This document shows, one piece after another, positions 20,701 through 30,772 of a stretch of DNA of 64,000 nt. The notes beneath the pieces were generated by a model that saw only the letters and a list, made by a program, of their open reading frames with translations, searched no databases and had not been told where the DNA came from. Origin of the DNA: Brachycybe producta (Eukaryota > Arthropoda > Diplopoda > Playtdesmida > Andrognathidae). Location: NCBI GenBank assembly GCA_036925085.1, contig JAUPFP010000117.1:62001-126000 (forward strand), written 5' to 3'. The stretch's first letter is position 1; each line of letters opens with the position of its first letter. Position numbers and translations under genes: made by a program.

Positions 20701-22560
20701 TGTCAAACACAAGTTTTCACCGTGGAAAAGCGAATTCCACGGACTTTTACCGTGAGAACTCTCGTTTTCACCGTCCAAAGTCGGTAATTCACGGTCCCCA
20801 CCGTGTTTTACCGCCTTCGTACGGTGAAAACATCTTTTCCCCCTTTCGGAACCGGTAGAAAGAGTATTCCACGGGTTTGCACCGTGCGAATCGCGGTTTC
20901 CACCGTCCAAAGTCGGTAGACCACGGCAAAAACCATGGCTGACGGCCTTCGGACGGTGAAAACACCCTCTCACCGAGTTCCGACGGTTGGAAAGGGCATT
21001 GCACGGACTTCTACCGTGCAAAATGCCGTTTTCACCGTCCAAAGTCGGCAATTCACGGTCAAAACCGTGTTTCACCGCCTTCGATCGGTGAAAACCACTC
21101 CCTGGCGGGCTTCTACCATCCAAACACCGTCGAACTTGGGCCTTCCCAAGCGAAACGGCGCTCGGACGGGCTGAACCCGCCGGAAAAGTGCTTTCCATAG
21201 TGGCTTGGCCCCCATGACACGAGTCATGGCGGCGAAACCACTCCCACCACGTGTATATATGGTCATTGACCGTAAAACACACCGTTAACAAGTAGAAAAG
21301 AACTGCCGACAGGCAGGAGAAGGAAATACCCTTAGAGGGGGGGACTTTTTCAATGTTGCCCTCTATTTCCAGCTCTTGGTGGCCTCTTTGACGGTGAATT
21401 TTGTGTTTTCTTTTCACACGTGGTGCCGGCGTTTTTTGTTTGTTTAGTTTGCAAACAAGATGGCGCCTAGCCGCCAAATTCACCGTCTTAGCGGCTAATG
21501 GCCGTGCAGTAGCGGCTAACACATCATCAGCCACCTCATGCATGGTCACCATGGAGATTTCACCGTCGTCTGCCTTTTTAGGGGCAGACACACGGTGAAT
21601 TCTCCTACACCAAGACTGGACCTGATGGGAAGAAACATTTACCGTCAATTCTCTTATATTGACGGTAATGGGAGCTCTCATGGAGGTTTTCACGGACGGA
21701 TTTCGCCGTCCACGGACCGATTTTGTCGGGCCTTTGGCTGGACACTTGGTGATGGGCCGCCCTTGGTTTCTACCGAAACCGTGGCGGGCCCCAAACACCG
21801 CAACGTCCGGCCGCCTCCTCTCCCAGCCGTCCGCCCATATTAGCGGACTGCCGGCTCTCTCCCACCATAGGAAGGACTCCCAAAGAGTTCCCCACAATAG
21901 GGGCCTCCCTGGAGGGCTTCCTATACGTGCATCAAACCCACTCACCTCATACACCCTCGGTCTCCGCGGACGGAGATTGTACCGAGGAGGAGGGGGGTTA
22001 TCTGCTTCAGAGTCGGTAGACTCCTGCGAAGAAATGGACGGTGGTTTTAGCGCCGGAGTCATTCCACTCCGCGCCGAAGCCTCCGTGGCATCGCTGTCTG
22101 TACCGGAGGAGGTGTCAGAGACTCCAAGTCCATCTTCCTCCCTCACGGTACAGGTGGGTACGTACGGCTTAAGGTTATCAACATGAAACCGGTCCCGCAC
22201 CTTCCGACCATACCCATCTACGAACTCTATTTCGTAGATCAGGTCGGAATACTGCAGGACCACCGTACCCCTCTCAGCTTTATAGGCCAAGCTCCATTTC
22301 TTCGCCTGACCGAGCTTCCCAGCCTGATCTCTTATCCACACCTGATCCCCAGGCTGATAAAGAGGAGGCTCCACACGGCCAGCGTCGTACCGTTCTTTCT
22401 GCCTTTTCTGAGCAGCCGTCAAACGTTGACGAGCCTGCTCCTCCACGGCTTGCTGGTCGGGCAAGTCGCGGACTGGACCGTTCGGAAGGAGATTATCAAT
22501 CTCCATCCGGGGCTCACGCCCAAACAACAACTGATACGGAGAGACTTGCGTACTCTCCTG
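17749..22560 (-). CDS. Integrase C-terminus continuing into a giant extra ORF (ORF3)
   Basis: An open frame of ~1,600 codons. Its first ~170 residues are the integrase C-terminal part (QVSPYQLLFGREPRM, YQPGDQVWIRDQ, DRFHVDNLKPYV), ending with RYNLRPRRPR. After this comes sequence I do not recognise: a single hydrophobic segment (FSCLSAVLFYLLTVCFTV), a three-copy ~44-residue repeat (FHRSKAVKHGFDRELPTLDG), Ser/Glu-rich and then Lys-rich segments (KKKKKDRKKSKRERKG), and a C-terminal domain of ~250 residues (LNNRLGLWQDQPGMEG, VVNPVQQTFAILDVVGLDAG, WARRWAAEWMG). That last domain is conserved in the element at 48994-53899. The position is that of env, but one membrane segment and no signal peptide argue against an envelope. 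Whether ORF3 is a separate protein is unknown. Confidence 0.7.
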   Translation of the reverse strand, partial: QESTQVSPYQLLFGREPRMEIDNLLPNGPVRDLPDQQAVEEQARQRLTAAQKRQKERYDAGRVEPPLYQPGDQVWIRDQAGKLGQAKKWSLAYKAERGTVVLQYSDLIYEIEFVDGYGRKVRDRFHVDNLKPYVPTCTVREEDGLGVSDTSSGTDSDATEASARSGMTPALKPPSISSQESTDSEADNPPPPRYNLRPRRPRVYEVSGFDARIGSPPGRPLLWGTLWESFLWWERAGSPLIWADGWERRRPDVAVFGARHGFGRNQGRPITKCPAKGPTKSVRGRRNPSVKTSMRAPITVNIRELTVNVSSHQVQSWCRRIHRVSAPKKADDGEISMVTMHEVADDVLAATARPLAAKTVNLAARRHLVCKLNKQKTPAPRVKRKHKIHRQRGHQELEIEGNIEKVPPSKGISFSCLSAVLFYLLTVCFTVNDHIYTWWEWFRRHDSCHGGQATMESTFPAGSARPSAVSLGKAQVRRCLDGRSPPGSGFHRSKAVKHGFDRELPTLDGENGILHGRSPCNALSNRRNSVRGCFHRPKAVSHGFCRGLPTLDGGNRDSHGANPWNTLSTGSERGKRCFHRTKAVKHGGDRELPTLDGENESSHGKSPWNSLFHGENLCLTVSSLFNRSTTEKEKEEGDGSGQRSPSLSPLHPGDARLLESGSEGSPSSGGPETADATVESVDSPVAEAVEGPGSAQSTPTGVGAFWGRYLQSPTRDTAATTVQSVAAVVSPVGEAAEAGIDGGKAATGVVTASTPEPGSPSVRDLLDWSRVVEDSEDVSLGASLVIDTEMEVETTVDSVVDASRQWRSCNTSSEGSSESDRSSSASEGKPSGTGSPGVLPADPMSLEAVAVSLAEEEDRLDRLDEARRDMVQEGGFLVGDRRCFVGEFPTVQVRKDGARKRKKKSGAARITARAKALAEREALLKAKEEVLKKFTPAMGLRAETLAHPEGCPGAAWPEKPAAGSGPPEAVAGHSGWRSDNPKRDRRAEKKATQPPVPAPGKTGKSVSGGGGKGQKRSRPHTPPVAESSRGKKARSSGRGKASEPRKPESLEDKLRRLQAQAASLHRQIARAVGAGERQEFERRAAEFPPLQGMPARSPLKTGEPLFGRGVPPIASATTSAGQKRIAEREAMQASRAPAHGAEAKATVSKSQPTLAPKEKSLLRDGRGRFVSGQSSSAVTSAKGTSSKKSTAPAGKPSKKESEKAKGANHPPKPDRPSKSSGSVKSDPTHGQPSSHGKKKKKDRKKSKRERKGSPTPSSSRCQGAETGGVVAEKEESRRAQASTPAGSQPVHTRPVEAARMDGRSMRDVLVGTPPSSPKVDAVSSLRVRAVGTLHRVTLPSPRGEGTSVAGVSVPTKRDPVTPSGGTSFSPVHGGGVFDTLGPETSTSPRPEAEGRHIGALPPYSDAEVYLNNRLGLWQDQPGMEGCQYHGYYRLDEPLPEPWVARLPPYNMRHVVAFGCGGFPVIMVVNPVQQTFAILDVVGLDAGIVRLARRAAPFIQRLLGCDLGGMAGQFITEPLPGCETEPAVALVDLLTSRTLRTRPQLQDIPFEEFRALEESRLRGTVFDTGFGWRNTQMCLWWARRWAAEWMGSTFATPPEKPSGT
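20700..21130 (-). repeat. In-frame tandem repeat in ORF3 (~132-135 bp units)
   Basis: ACCGTCCAAAGTCGG recurs at about 20769, 20901 and 21036 (spacing ~132 and ~135), with inverted CACGG/CCGTG stretches in every unit. It is translated on the minus strand as a ~44-residue repeat with LPTLDGEN and SPWN/SPCN motifs. Its ACGG/CCGT composition resembles the non-coding leader repeat at 28130-28690. Confidence 0.75.
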
Positions 22561-22564
22561 GACA

Positions 22565-25500
22565 GCTGTTATACGCCCACACGGCGGGCCGTAATTTATC
22601 CCACCAATCACGCTGTTCCTTGAGGGGATCAAGGTACCGCTTGATGGTTTCCATTACGGTTTTATTCGTACGCTCCGTAAGCCCATTGCGGCTTGCGGAT
22701 GTTACGCCGTCGTGAAGTGATGCGCTATATTATAGCGCTCCCGGAACTTCAGCAGGACTTTGCTGGAGAACTGGGACCCACGATCCGAGACAAGAGCTTT
22801 CGGTGTGCCATACACCGAAAGGATCTCGTCCTTCAGGAATTTCCCCACACAGGCGGCCGTGGCCCTTCGTACCGCCCTTGCCACACCGTACCGGGTGAAA
22901 TAGTCAACCATGATTAGTACATAGGTGACCCCACCCACGGAGGCAGGAAACGGTCCAACAAAGTCCATTCCCCAGGTATCAACTGGGTACTCCGGCACAA
23001 TCGGTTGGAGAAATCCCTGACTTCGAGCGAACTGTCGCGCTCTCTGACACACCAAACATGACTTAACATATTCGGCAGTGTCCCGCTTCATACCGATCCA
23101 GTAGAAGCGTGAGCGCAGTCTCTGGTAGGTCTTAAACATCCCGAAGTGACCAGCTTCGGGAATGTCATGTAGCTTCCTTAGACAGAAAGCCCTGCATGAC
23201 TTCGGAACTACCAACACAGTTCTCAACCGATCCTGGATGGATCTGATGGCAAACAACAAGTCATCTGCCACCACAAACTTGAACCGGAGGTTCGAGTTGG
23301 GATCACGGAAGATTTCACTCTTCACTTTGGAGCACCAGCCATCGGCCTCTTGCTCCTTGACCCAATCCACCTCGGAACGGATGTGGTAAATGACCTCACC
23401 TACGTCGGCTTCGACGTATTCAGGTAAGGAAAGGTCCGCCACATCACGAACAGGATACCGACTCAAAGCGTCGGCATCCACGTGCAGTGTTCCCTTCCTA
23501 TACTGAACCTTAAACCGGTACTCTTGGAGCTGCATCTGCCAACGCCCCAACCTGCCTTGCAGGTTCTTGGCTGTCTGCAGATAGCAAAGAGCGTGGTGAT
23601 CAGTTACGATCACAAACTCCCAGTTAAAGAGGTAAGGACGGAATTTACCCACGGCAAACATGACCGCCAAGCACTCCTGCTCGGTGACCGAATACCGTGT
23701 TTCCGCTCCTTTCATGAGTCGGCTTGCGTAGGCCAGAACACGGGGGACACTGTCCTCCGGTAACTTCTGGTAGACTATGACTCCCAAGCCGTACCCACTA
23801 GCGTCGGTATGGATAATTACCTCACCACGCGGATCGTACATGGTGAGTACCGGCGCTTCGGTTAAAAATGCCTTTAACCGAGCAAATGCTAGTTTGCACT
23901 GATCCGACCACTCGAAGGACGCATCCTTCTTTGTCAGATCGTGCAAAGGCCTGGCCACCTTGGCGAAGTCCTTGATGAACCGTCGATAGTAACCGGCAAG
24001 TCCGAGAAAACTGCGGACGCCTGTCACTGTCGTCGGGACATCAAACTCCTGGACTGCCCGTACGAGATCCGGGTCCGGAGCAACTCCCTCGGCACTTACT
24101 ACGTGACCGAGATAACGCACTTTGTTAAAGCCGAAGAAACATTTCTTCGGCTGGAGTTTCAGCTCCGCCCCTCGTAACAGTCCAAGGACAGTGGAGAGTC
24201 TCTCGAGAAACTGCTCGAAAGTGTTCCCAAAGACGATAATATCGTCCAGGTACACCAGACAAGTCTCCCACTTATGTCCTGCCAATTAGAGGTCTAGCGC
24301 TCTCTGCATGGTGGCTGGAGCATTACAGAGTCCGAAAGGCATTTTCCAGAACTCAAACAGACCTTGAGAGCAAATGAATGCCGTCTTCTCAACGTCTGGC
24401 TCAGCCAGACTAGACAGACCAGACACTAGCCAGGTCCAAGATAGCGAAGAACTTCGCACCGGCCAATGAGTCGAGCGCATCATCGATGCGAGGCAACGGA
24501 TACTGATCCAGCTTGGTCTGGGCATTCAGTTTCCGGTAGTCCACGCAAAAACGAAAGCCACCATCCTTCTTGCGAACAAGCAAGATAGAGCTCGCGTAGG
24601 GACTACGCGAAGGTTGGATAACCCCTGCATCCAACATCTTCGCCACCTCTTCTTTCTCGACTGCTCTGGCCGCTGGAGCGGTTCGACGCAATCCTTCACG
24701 CACCGGAGGTTGCCCACCGGTATCGATCGTATGTTCGACCAGAGAGGTTTCACCCAACTCTGTGAAGTCGAACGCGAAATGATCCCGGCGTGCCAGCAGG
24801 AACTCTCGAAGCTGTCTCGCCTCTTCAGGCTTCAGATTGTCACCAATCTTAAGACACTCTTCGAGGGTGGGAGCCGTCGCCACATTGAGCACTTGGCGTC
24901 CGTTTCCGGACGCCCCTCTCAACTTAGACGAGGACTTCCCTGGTCGAACCGTCCTCTGAGTGGGGTCTCCCCCTCTCAACTTAGACGGCTCTTCCAGCCC
25001 TACCACAATGGCAGCCTCGACAGCTTGAGCCGTGGCTACACCCTCTCCTGTTTCCAGGGCGATATGTGCCTCTCCCACGTTCTCAAGCCAGATATCATAC
25101 GTGCCAAGCCGGTTAGCTGCAGCGATACCTGCTACGGCCAACACACCACGTCCACCTAAGGCTTTCCGGTGCGGCTCCACGAGAAGCAGCTGGCCAGGGC
25201 CGGCATGCTCTACCAACGTCACGGATACGACACGTCGTACGTGGGCTGGTAGCCAGACATTCTCTCTCAGTCGCAGAGAACAAACTTCTCCGCGCCCGAT
25301 AGAGGTTCTGGTCTCGGGCAGCTCTGGTGAAACAACGTTCACCCACCCGTCAACCTGCTCGAGTGCCGGCGGATCCACTGGGAGTTGCCGTCCCTGAGGC
25401 AAAGCCCCTGGTATCGGCGATGGAATTGCTTCCACCTCCCTAGGTTCTGCAAGCGCACGATCGGTGAATGCAGCTTGGAGGGCATCTGGATGTGCCGTCC

Positions 25501-26422
25501 AGACATCCTCCCGGAAGTAAACCTTCCGGTGCACGATATCAACCATCAAGCCGAAGCGTGAGGCGTGATCAACGCCCAACAACGCTTCGCCCTCTCCTTT
25601 CACCAAAAGGAGAGGCACCTTGATGGTTTTCTTGTGGATGGTCAATTCCACATTTGTGACCCCTACTACCTCGATGGAGTGCCCACCCATTCCCAGAAGG
25701 AATGAAGGAACCGCCAGTTCCTCTATAGGCAACTCCATCACTCGTGCCGCCGTGATGCTTAGTACCGACACGTCGGCCCCGGTGTCTACGATCATCTCCA
25801 ACAGACGATCGCCTATCGACACCCACACCCTCGGTGAACCTACATCGTAGGCCCGGCTCTGAAACTCAGGGATGGGAACCCGCGGGCTCCCACCATCGAT
25901 CTTCTGCCTCCCGTCCACCTTACCGTCCACACCGGACGGTAATCCCAGACGTGCAGAAGACTGGGGCACAGTCTCAGAAACCAGAGACCCCCCAGGCACC
26001 ACGGGAGGTATGGGCACACCAACTCCTCCCGCCTGCTCGATGATCGCACGATCCAGCACCTCACCACTAGGCATGTAGGGTGAGGGGGCAAACCAGCGAT
26101 CCAGCTGGCTGCACACGGCCTCCACTGTGGAGCATGGCGATGGAAATACCCACTGGGTAATTTCCGGGTCCGCAGACCTCGCCAGAGGCACCCCTGCCTT
26201 CCGCAGGACATCCACATATTTGGAGACCGCCCGGAGGTACGTCCCTCGTTCAGAGCTCAGGCCGTGACAGGCACCTGAGCTTTGAAGCTTTACCGGTCGC
26301 ACACCACTCAGTTCGGTGGCGACCGGCGGCGGTTTAACGAGGATCTCTCCTCGTCCTCCACGAGTCGATAGTAGAACTGGCCATCGCGAACAGTGGCCAG
26401 GTACTTCCGACCCTCCAGCCAA
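22565..26422 (-). pseudogene. Gypsy pol (protease-RT-RNase H-integrase), interrupted
   Basis: Minus strand. 26422-24420: unknown N-terminal domain (GTYLRAVSKYVDVL), aspartic protease (MIVDTGADVSVLS), then the start of RT (RSPYASSILLVRKKDG, FRFCVDYRKLN). A frameshift near 24420 follows LDLAS; RT continues (KTAFICSQG, MPFGLCNAPATMQRAL) to an in-frame TAA at 24283. It goes on with the RT catalytic LVYLDDIIVFG, RNase H (HTDASGYGLG, TEQECLA, VTDHHAL), the integrase H2C2 zinc region (HDIPEAGHF, CLVCQRA) and core (MDFVGPFP, VSDRGSQFSS). A TAA near 22700 and a 1 nt frameshift cut the core before its Glu region, and another frameshift near 22565 leads into the 17749-22560 frame. As read, no intact polyprotein can be made. 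Confidence 0.88.
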
Positions 26423-27977
26423 ACTGGCGCAACGCCAGCGGTTGGCTGGAGGCTCTGACTTTCGTCAGGCACCACCCTGGCAACCTGTCCTTTGGCCGCA
26501 GCCTTCGGACAATCCTTCCTCAGGTGACCCATCTGGTTACACCCGAAACAAGGACCTAGTCGCCGGAGTGAATCTCCTGTACGGTCCGCACTTCGAGGCG
26601 TTGCCGCCGGCTGACCTCCGCCAGAGCCTGCCTGCTTCTTCTTCTTGCCTCCGGTCTTGGCTCCTGCTTTGTCCGACTTGGACGGTGCAGCAGCCTTCGC
26701 ACCCGTTTGGCTCGAAGACGAAGCCTTGGCAGAGCTCCCAGAGCTAGCCGTGGTTCCGGAGGACGGAGCGTTAGCCCTGTCCTGAGGAACCCTTCTTGTA
26801 CGGGTAGGTAATTTACCTACTAGAAGCAAATCGGCCTCCACCAGCCGTGCCTTTCGGGCATATGCCTCCACCGTACCGGCCTTGCAACCAATCAACTGAT
26901 CAGTGATGGCCGTCTGGAGTTTCCGTTTGAAGCGAATGAGCCGACAGCTCTCGTCTTCGCCCGGAGACACTCGGTCGGACAGTTCCAAGAACCGCCAGTA
27001 GAATGCCTGAACAGACTCGGTAGCCTCCTGTTTCATGGATTCGAATTCCCCGAAACAGAGGCGAGCCTGGTTGCTTGTGCTGAAGCGGCTACGCATAGCG
27101 TCCTTCAGCTCAGTCCAGGTCAGGTCCGGAAGAGTTTCCACCAACGTGGCGTAGTACTCTTCCGCCGGACCGTCCAGCAGAAACGTAAAGAAACTGCATC
27201 GGGACTCGTCCGTCCAGCGCTGAGCTCGGGCTTTCGCTTCGAACTTGCGGAGAAAAGGCGTCAAGTCCTCTCTGCCGTCGTAACGAGCAAAAGAGTGGAC
27301 CGGGTTAAAGAACCCTGAATGCCTGAACCTCCGCTGGAACCGCTGGAGCGGGCGTCCAAGCAGCGGCGCTAACCCTGCGAGGTTGCCTGCTCCGGTTCCC
27401 CGAAACGTCAGACGGACTCAGCTTCCGAGGGGATCATCATCTGAACCCTCGGCTGCTGTCCGGGTACACCAGGAGCTCCCCGGCCAAGTCCCCGAGGGGA
27501 TGGCCTGGGTGCTACCCGCGGAGGTACCAACCGGGGAAGTACCGGTGGTTCCTCTCCCTGTGCGCCTTCACGCACGGGCGACAGTGAGAACCGAGGTGTC
27601 ACCCTCGGCTCAACCGTCGACCGGGACAGTCGTCCTTCCAACCGAAGGACGTCTATTCCGTACGCAATCTCAACGAGTTGCTGCTCGGATAGCCCGGCTA
27701 AAAAGGCCCGGCCCTCACGTGCAGTCCTTGTCCGGGATTTCACACCATATCCCTACGGGGATGATCGCCCCATCCAACCGGACGGGCGACGGTGGAAAAC
27801 TTGGACCTCCGGCCGTGGCCGATCGTCCTCCCCGGTGAGATCACCGTCGGAACTACTGTCCTCCACCAGGTATTCTCCCGGACGGACGTCACGGCGGCGT
27901 TTCCGCACCGTGACCCAGTCCTCTGGGAAATCCCTGTCTACGCTTCCGCTATGCACCTCTGTCTCCAGAGGCCACAC
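26308..27977 (-). pseudogene. Gypsy gag with CCHC zinc knuckle, broken at its N-terminal side
   Basis: The main frame 26308-27264 encodes a capsid-type Retrotrans_gag region (FEAKARAQRWTDESRCSFFT, LLDGPAEEYYATLV, QAFYWRFLELSDRVSP), a Ser/Lys-rich linker and one CCHC knuckle, CFGCNQMGHLRKDC. Comparison with 51070-52350 shows the true N-terminus is upstream: 27411-27977 matches it, but with an in-frame TAG at about 27753 and a frameshift near 27410. The gag end overlaps the pol frame by about 115 nt in another frame, a layout compatible with ribosomal frameshifting. Confidence 0.82.
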
Positions 27978-28129
27978 CGCCTTCCGCCCCCCAAGGGGGA
28001 CGGTCGACTACGCGGGCCGCGTAACTCTAAACCCGCATCTACTCCAAGTTCCGACCTCCCCGTCGGTACTTTTGGGGCTGGCTCCATTTTTCACCATAAA
28101 TGAACGGTAAAATCTGGACAAAGCCACCA

Positions 28130-28690
28130 GATCTCGGGTTTTCCACCGTCGAAAACGGTAAACTCACGGACAAAAGTCCGTTAAAATACCGTTACGAACG
28201 GATGGGACCGTGCAAAACCGCGGTATCACGGACAAAAGTCCGTGTCCCACGGTGAAGAACGGTCAGAGTTTGACTTCACCGGTTTCGACCGCGGTATAAT
28301 GGACAAAAGTCCGTCTCTCATGGTGTACTTCACGGTACAAGACCTTTTACCACTTTCTACCGTGGACCAACGGACAACAGTCCGTACACCACGGTGTACT
28401 TGCGGTAAAATACCGTACACCACCGAAAACCACGGTACCACGGACCGTAGTCCGTGCCCCACGGTAATTCGACGGTACCAATACGGTAACCGACGGTAAA
28501 TTTACCGTTAACCACGGTACAACGGACCAGAGTCCGTTCCCCACGGTAAACAACGGTAAATCAACGGTGAAACGGTGGTTTCCGCCGCTGTCCCACGGAC
28601 CAAAGTCCGCGCCCAGTGACGTACTCTCACCGCACGGTGATTCGACCGACTTAACGGTCGAATACACGGTAAATCACCGTGCGAGAGGCG
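28130..28690 (-). repeat. Leader tandem hairpin repeat of the Gypsy element
   Basis: Seven CGGACNNNAGTCCG-type stem-loops (plus-strand GGAC at 28168, 28230, 28301, 28372, 28442, 28524, 28597; spacing 62, 71, 71, 70, 82, 73). Each is embedded in further inverted ACGGT/ACCGT pairs. It lies between the primer-binding site and gag, so it would be in the 5' untranslated RNA. The same design is in the related element at 49980-50960. Confidence 0.85.
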
Positions 28691-28699
28691 GGGTACAGG

Positions 28700-28717
28700 T
28701 GCCCAGCTCCTCCACCA
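28700..28717 (-). promoter_or_regulatory. Putative tRNA primer-binding site
   Basis: Two bases after the 5' LTR end (…GTTACA-AT), the minus strand reads TGGTGGAGGAGCTGGG. TGG at this point is complementary to tRNA CCA ends, as in LTR retrotransposons. The same TGGTGGAGG core follows the LTRs at 49885 and 37734. I cannot name the tRNA. Confidence 0.7.
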
Positions 28718-28719
28718 AT

Positions 28720-29510
28720 TGTAACGTCCCGCCGGACCGTCACAATACCCCAGTAAGTTCACCCCAAAAAGGACGTAAAACTTACCGCTAAACCGGCTCC
28801 TCACGGGGACGGGACCGTACCCGTAGCCGTCTCCCGCACGGTGCTCCTTGAGTTGTGCCGGCTCCACGGAGCCACCCTCGACGGACACGACGAAAGACCA
28901 CGCCGCCACGCCGAGAATATCGCGGTAGAACACCGGTTCTACCGCGAGCCGACACGAGGACCGGCCGAAACAAGTCGGAATAGGACGGTGGAGTTTCCCC
29001 ACAACCAGAAACCCACCCCCCTCGCCTTAACTCCCCAAGAAATAACACGACACAGTAGTAAGCTGATAAAAGTGATTTATTTACACTTACGATGTGTGAT
29101 GAGTAAAAACGATGGCAGTGATATTTACACAACTTGGCTGGTAAACTTCTACCAGCCAAGCCCCCATAAATATATACAAAGGCCCACAGGCCAAAGGCAC
29201 AAAAGCCAAGAAGATGCACTGGCCAGTGGAGGTCTACCTGACCTCCACCCACAGGTCTAGTCTGAAGCTCTGCCTACAACCAACTGCCTAGATCCTGTGG
29301 TTGACTAGGCCACAGGAAACCTCCAGGCAACTCCACCTGGAGGGGACAGAGGTCACTTCTGACCTCTCACCCATAGACTTCATGGTGAGAGGTCTGCTGG
29401 CACCAAAATGGCGTCCGTCCCAACAGCCTACTGTAGCTGTCAGGCAGACCACCATAGGGAAATTCGTCTGCTCCATCAAAATTAAAATTGGAGCAGACAA
29501 GGTTGCCACA
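28720..29510 (-). mobile_element. 5' LTR of the full-length Gypsy element
   Basis: 791 bp, almost identical to 16885-17671. Element-sense start TGTGGCAACCTTGTCTGCTC, end GGCGGGACGTTACA. Inside, element-sense, a TATATATTTATGG stretch and GTAAATAAATCAC are candidate promoter and polyadenylation signals. TSD ATGC at 29511-29514. Confidence 0.95.
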
Positions 29511-29800
29511 ATGCGCACACCAGAGAAAATGAAAAGCTCATTTTCTCTTTCAGATATAAAAATGGGGAGGGGGTAATAGTAGCAAAATTAAACTAGAATT
29601 TATCACAGGCAATTGTGCCCAGCATTAGAATTTCTTTTGCTCCGCCTTTTTATGATCGTCATCAATTTCTATTTGGTGTGTTACTTGGTCTGACGTCATA
29701 AAAGGGCGGAGGAAAAGAAATTCTAATGCTGGGCACAATTGCCTGTGAATTTGGCTCTCTCATTTATGACGGGTTACCCCACTAGTAATTATATAATTGA
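29511..29800 (-). repeat. Repeat D, proximal half with embedded palindrome
   Basis: Continuation of the repeat D copy broken at 16884. 29606-29748 is the CACAGGCAATTGTGCCCAGC palindrome with CCGCCTTTTTATGA, as in the 46722 copy. The end is the reverse complement of CTAGTGGGGTAACCCGTCAT, containing the palindrome CCCGTCATAAATGACGGG (degraded here). Confidence 0.8.
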
Positions 29801-29924
29801 GGATGTCGTGCTTTTTTTGTGCTTTTTTTAGGTATATTTTTTGATTGTATCATCTTTGTACTTAACACAACATATATATTTCGAGTATATTCTTTATTTT
29901 TTTCGATGTTTTCAATTTTTCGAT

Positions 29925-30160
29925 TTAACATAAGAGTTAGAAATTCGCGATTTTGAAATAGTTTTTAAAAATATAACCTCACTTTCCAATTTTTTGTCAT
30001 TCTATCACTTGTTCAACATATATTTATAGTGCACATTGCACTTTGAAAATTTAAGATTGGACAACTTTAAATATGAAAAATAAACATTGCCGCGACTGTG
30101 TATTTGCGGAGATTTTTCGAAGTAATTTTGTGATGTATAGCCTCTTAAATAGAGTGAAAT
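29925..30160 (-). mobile_element. Foldback family E, single arm
   Basis: AGAGTTAGAAATTCGCGATT ... AATATAACCTCACTTTCC ... CGGAGATTTTTCGAAGTAAT ... GATGTATAGCCTCTTAA is one arm of family E; the opposite arm is missing. Confidence 0.65.
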
Positions 30161-30772
30161 GAACTGCAAGGTGTTGATTACACATCCCATAATTGTTTGA
30201 AAAAAAGTTTCTTGATACTTGGTGTATTGTGGAATATAGTGAACTTGTTAACCACAAGTTATACATATATATACTGTATATAGAACAGAAAGACAGTGCA
30301 TCCTGCTTCTGAAATAAATTTTTAGCTTCTTGCCAAACAAAGTCATAAGAAAATAACCTTTTTTAAGTTTTTAGAAGCTAGAAAGAAAGAAGAAAGAGAG
30401 TGAGGTGACTGACATTCTGAAACACACATAAAAATCCATAGAAAAATAACCAACCAAAAAAAACCGCACATATCAGACTAAACATATCATATTATTCAAA
30501 ATAACTTTTTAAATTATGGAGAGGCTAAAATATTAATTCTATGTAAAAATTTCTATTCATTGTAGATTATTTTTAATTTATCTTATTTTATTGTAAGAAG
30601 CACTGTAAAAAAATGACATGCTTAACTGGCTAAAAATAGAGCCAGGAGGCCCAAAATAACACAGCCATGCAAAAGCTAAGTTTCACAACATTTTTTGAGG
30701 TTAGTTAAAGTTTAAAACTGAAAGCAATGGAAACTAAAAAAAAAAATCTGGTTCAGAAGTCCTGAGGAATTA
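30161..30772. other. Intronic AT-rich DNA, no feature recognised
   Basis: AT-rich, with A runs and no coding, RNA or terminal-repeat signal that I can support. Confidence 0.5.

Larger units (their letters stand above)
16885..29510 (-). mobile_element. Full-length Ty3/Gypsy-type LTR retrotransposon (family B), 12.6 kb
   Basis: Order on the minus strand: 5' LTR, primer-binding site, hairpin-repeat leader, gag with zinc knuckle, then protease-RT-RNase H-integrase, a large extra ORF, polypurine tract, 3' LTR. The RT-RNase H-integrase order is the Ty3/Gypsy (Metaviridae-type) arrangement, not Copia. The TSD is ATGC. The near-identical LTRs imply recent insertion, but the reading frames have three in-frame stops and several frameshifts. 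The 12.6 kb length is far above the usual 5-7 kb, because of the leader and the extra ORF. Confidence 0.93.

Noticed and set aside
17749..22560. ORF3 as an env gene
   Set aside because: No signal peptide, no furin-like site with fusion peptide, only one hydrophobic segment far from the C-terminus.
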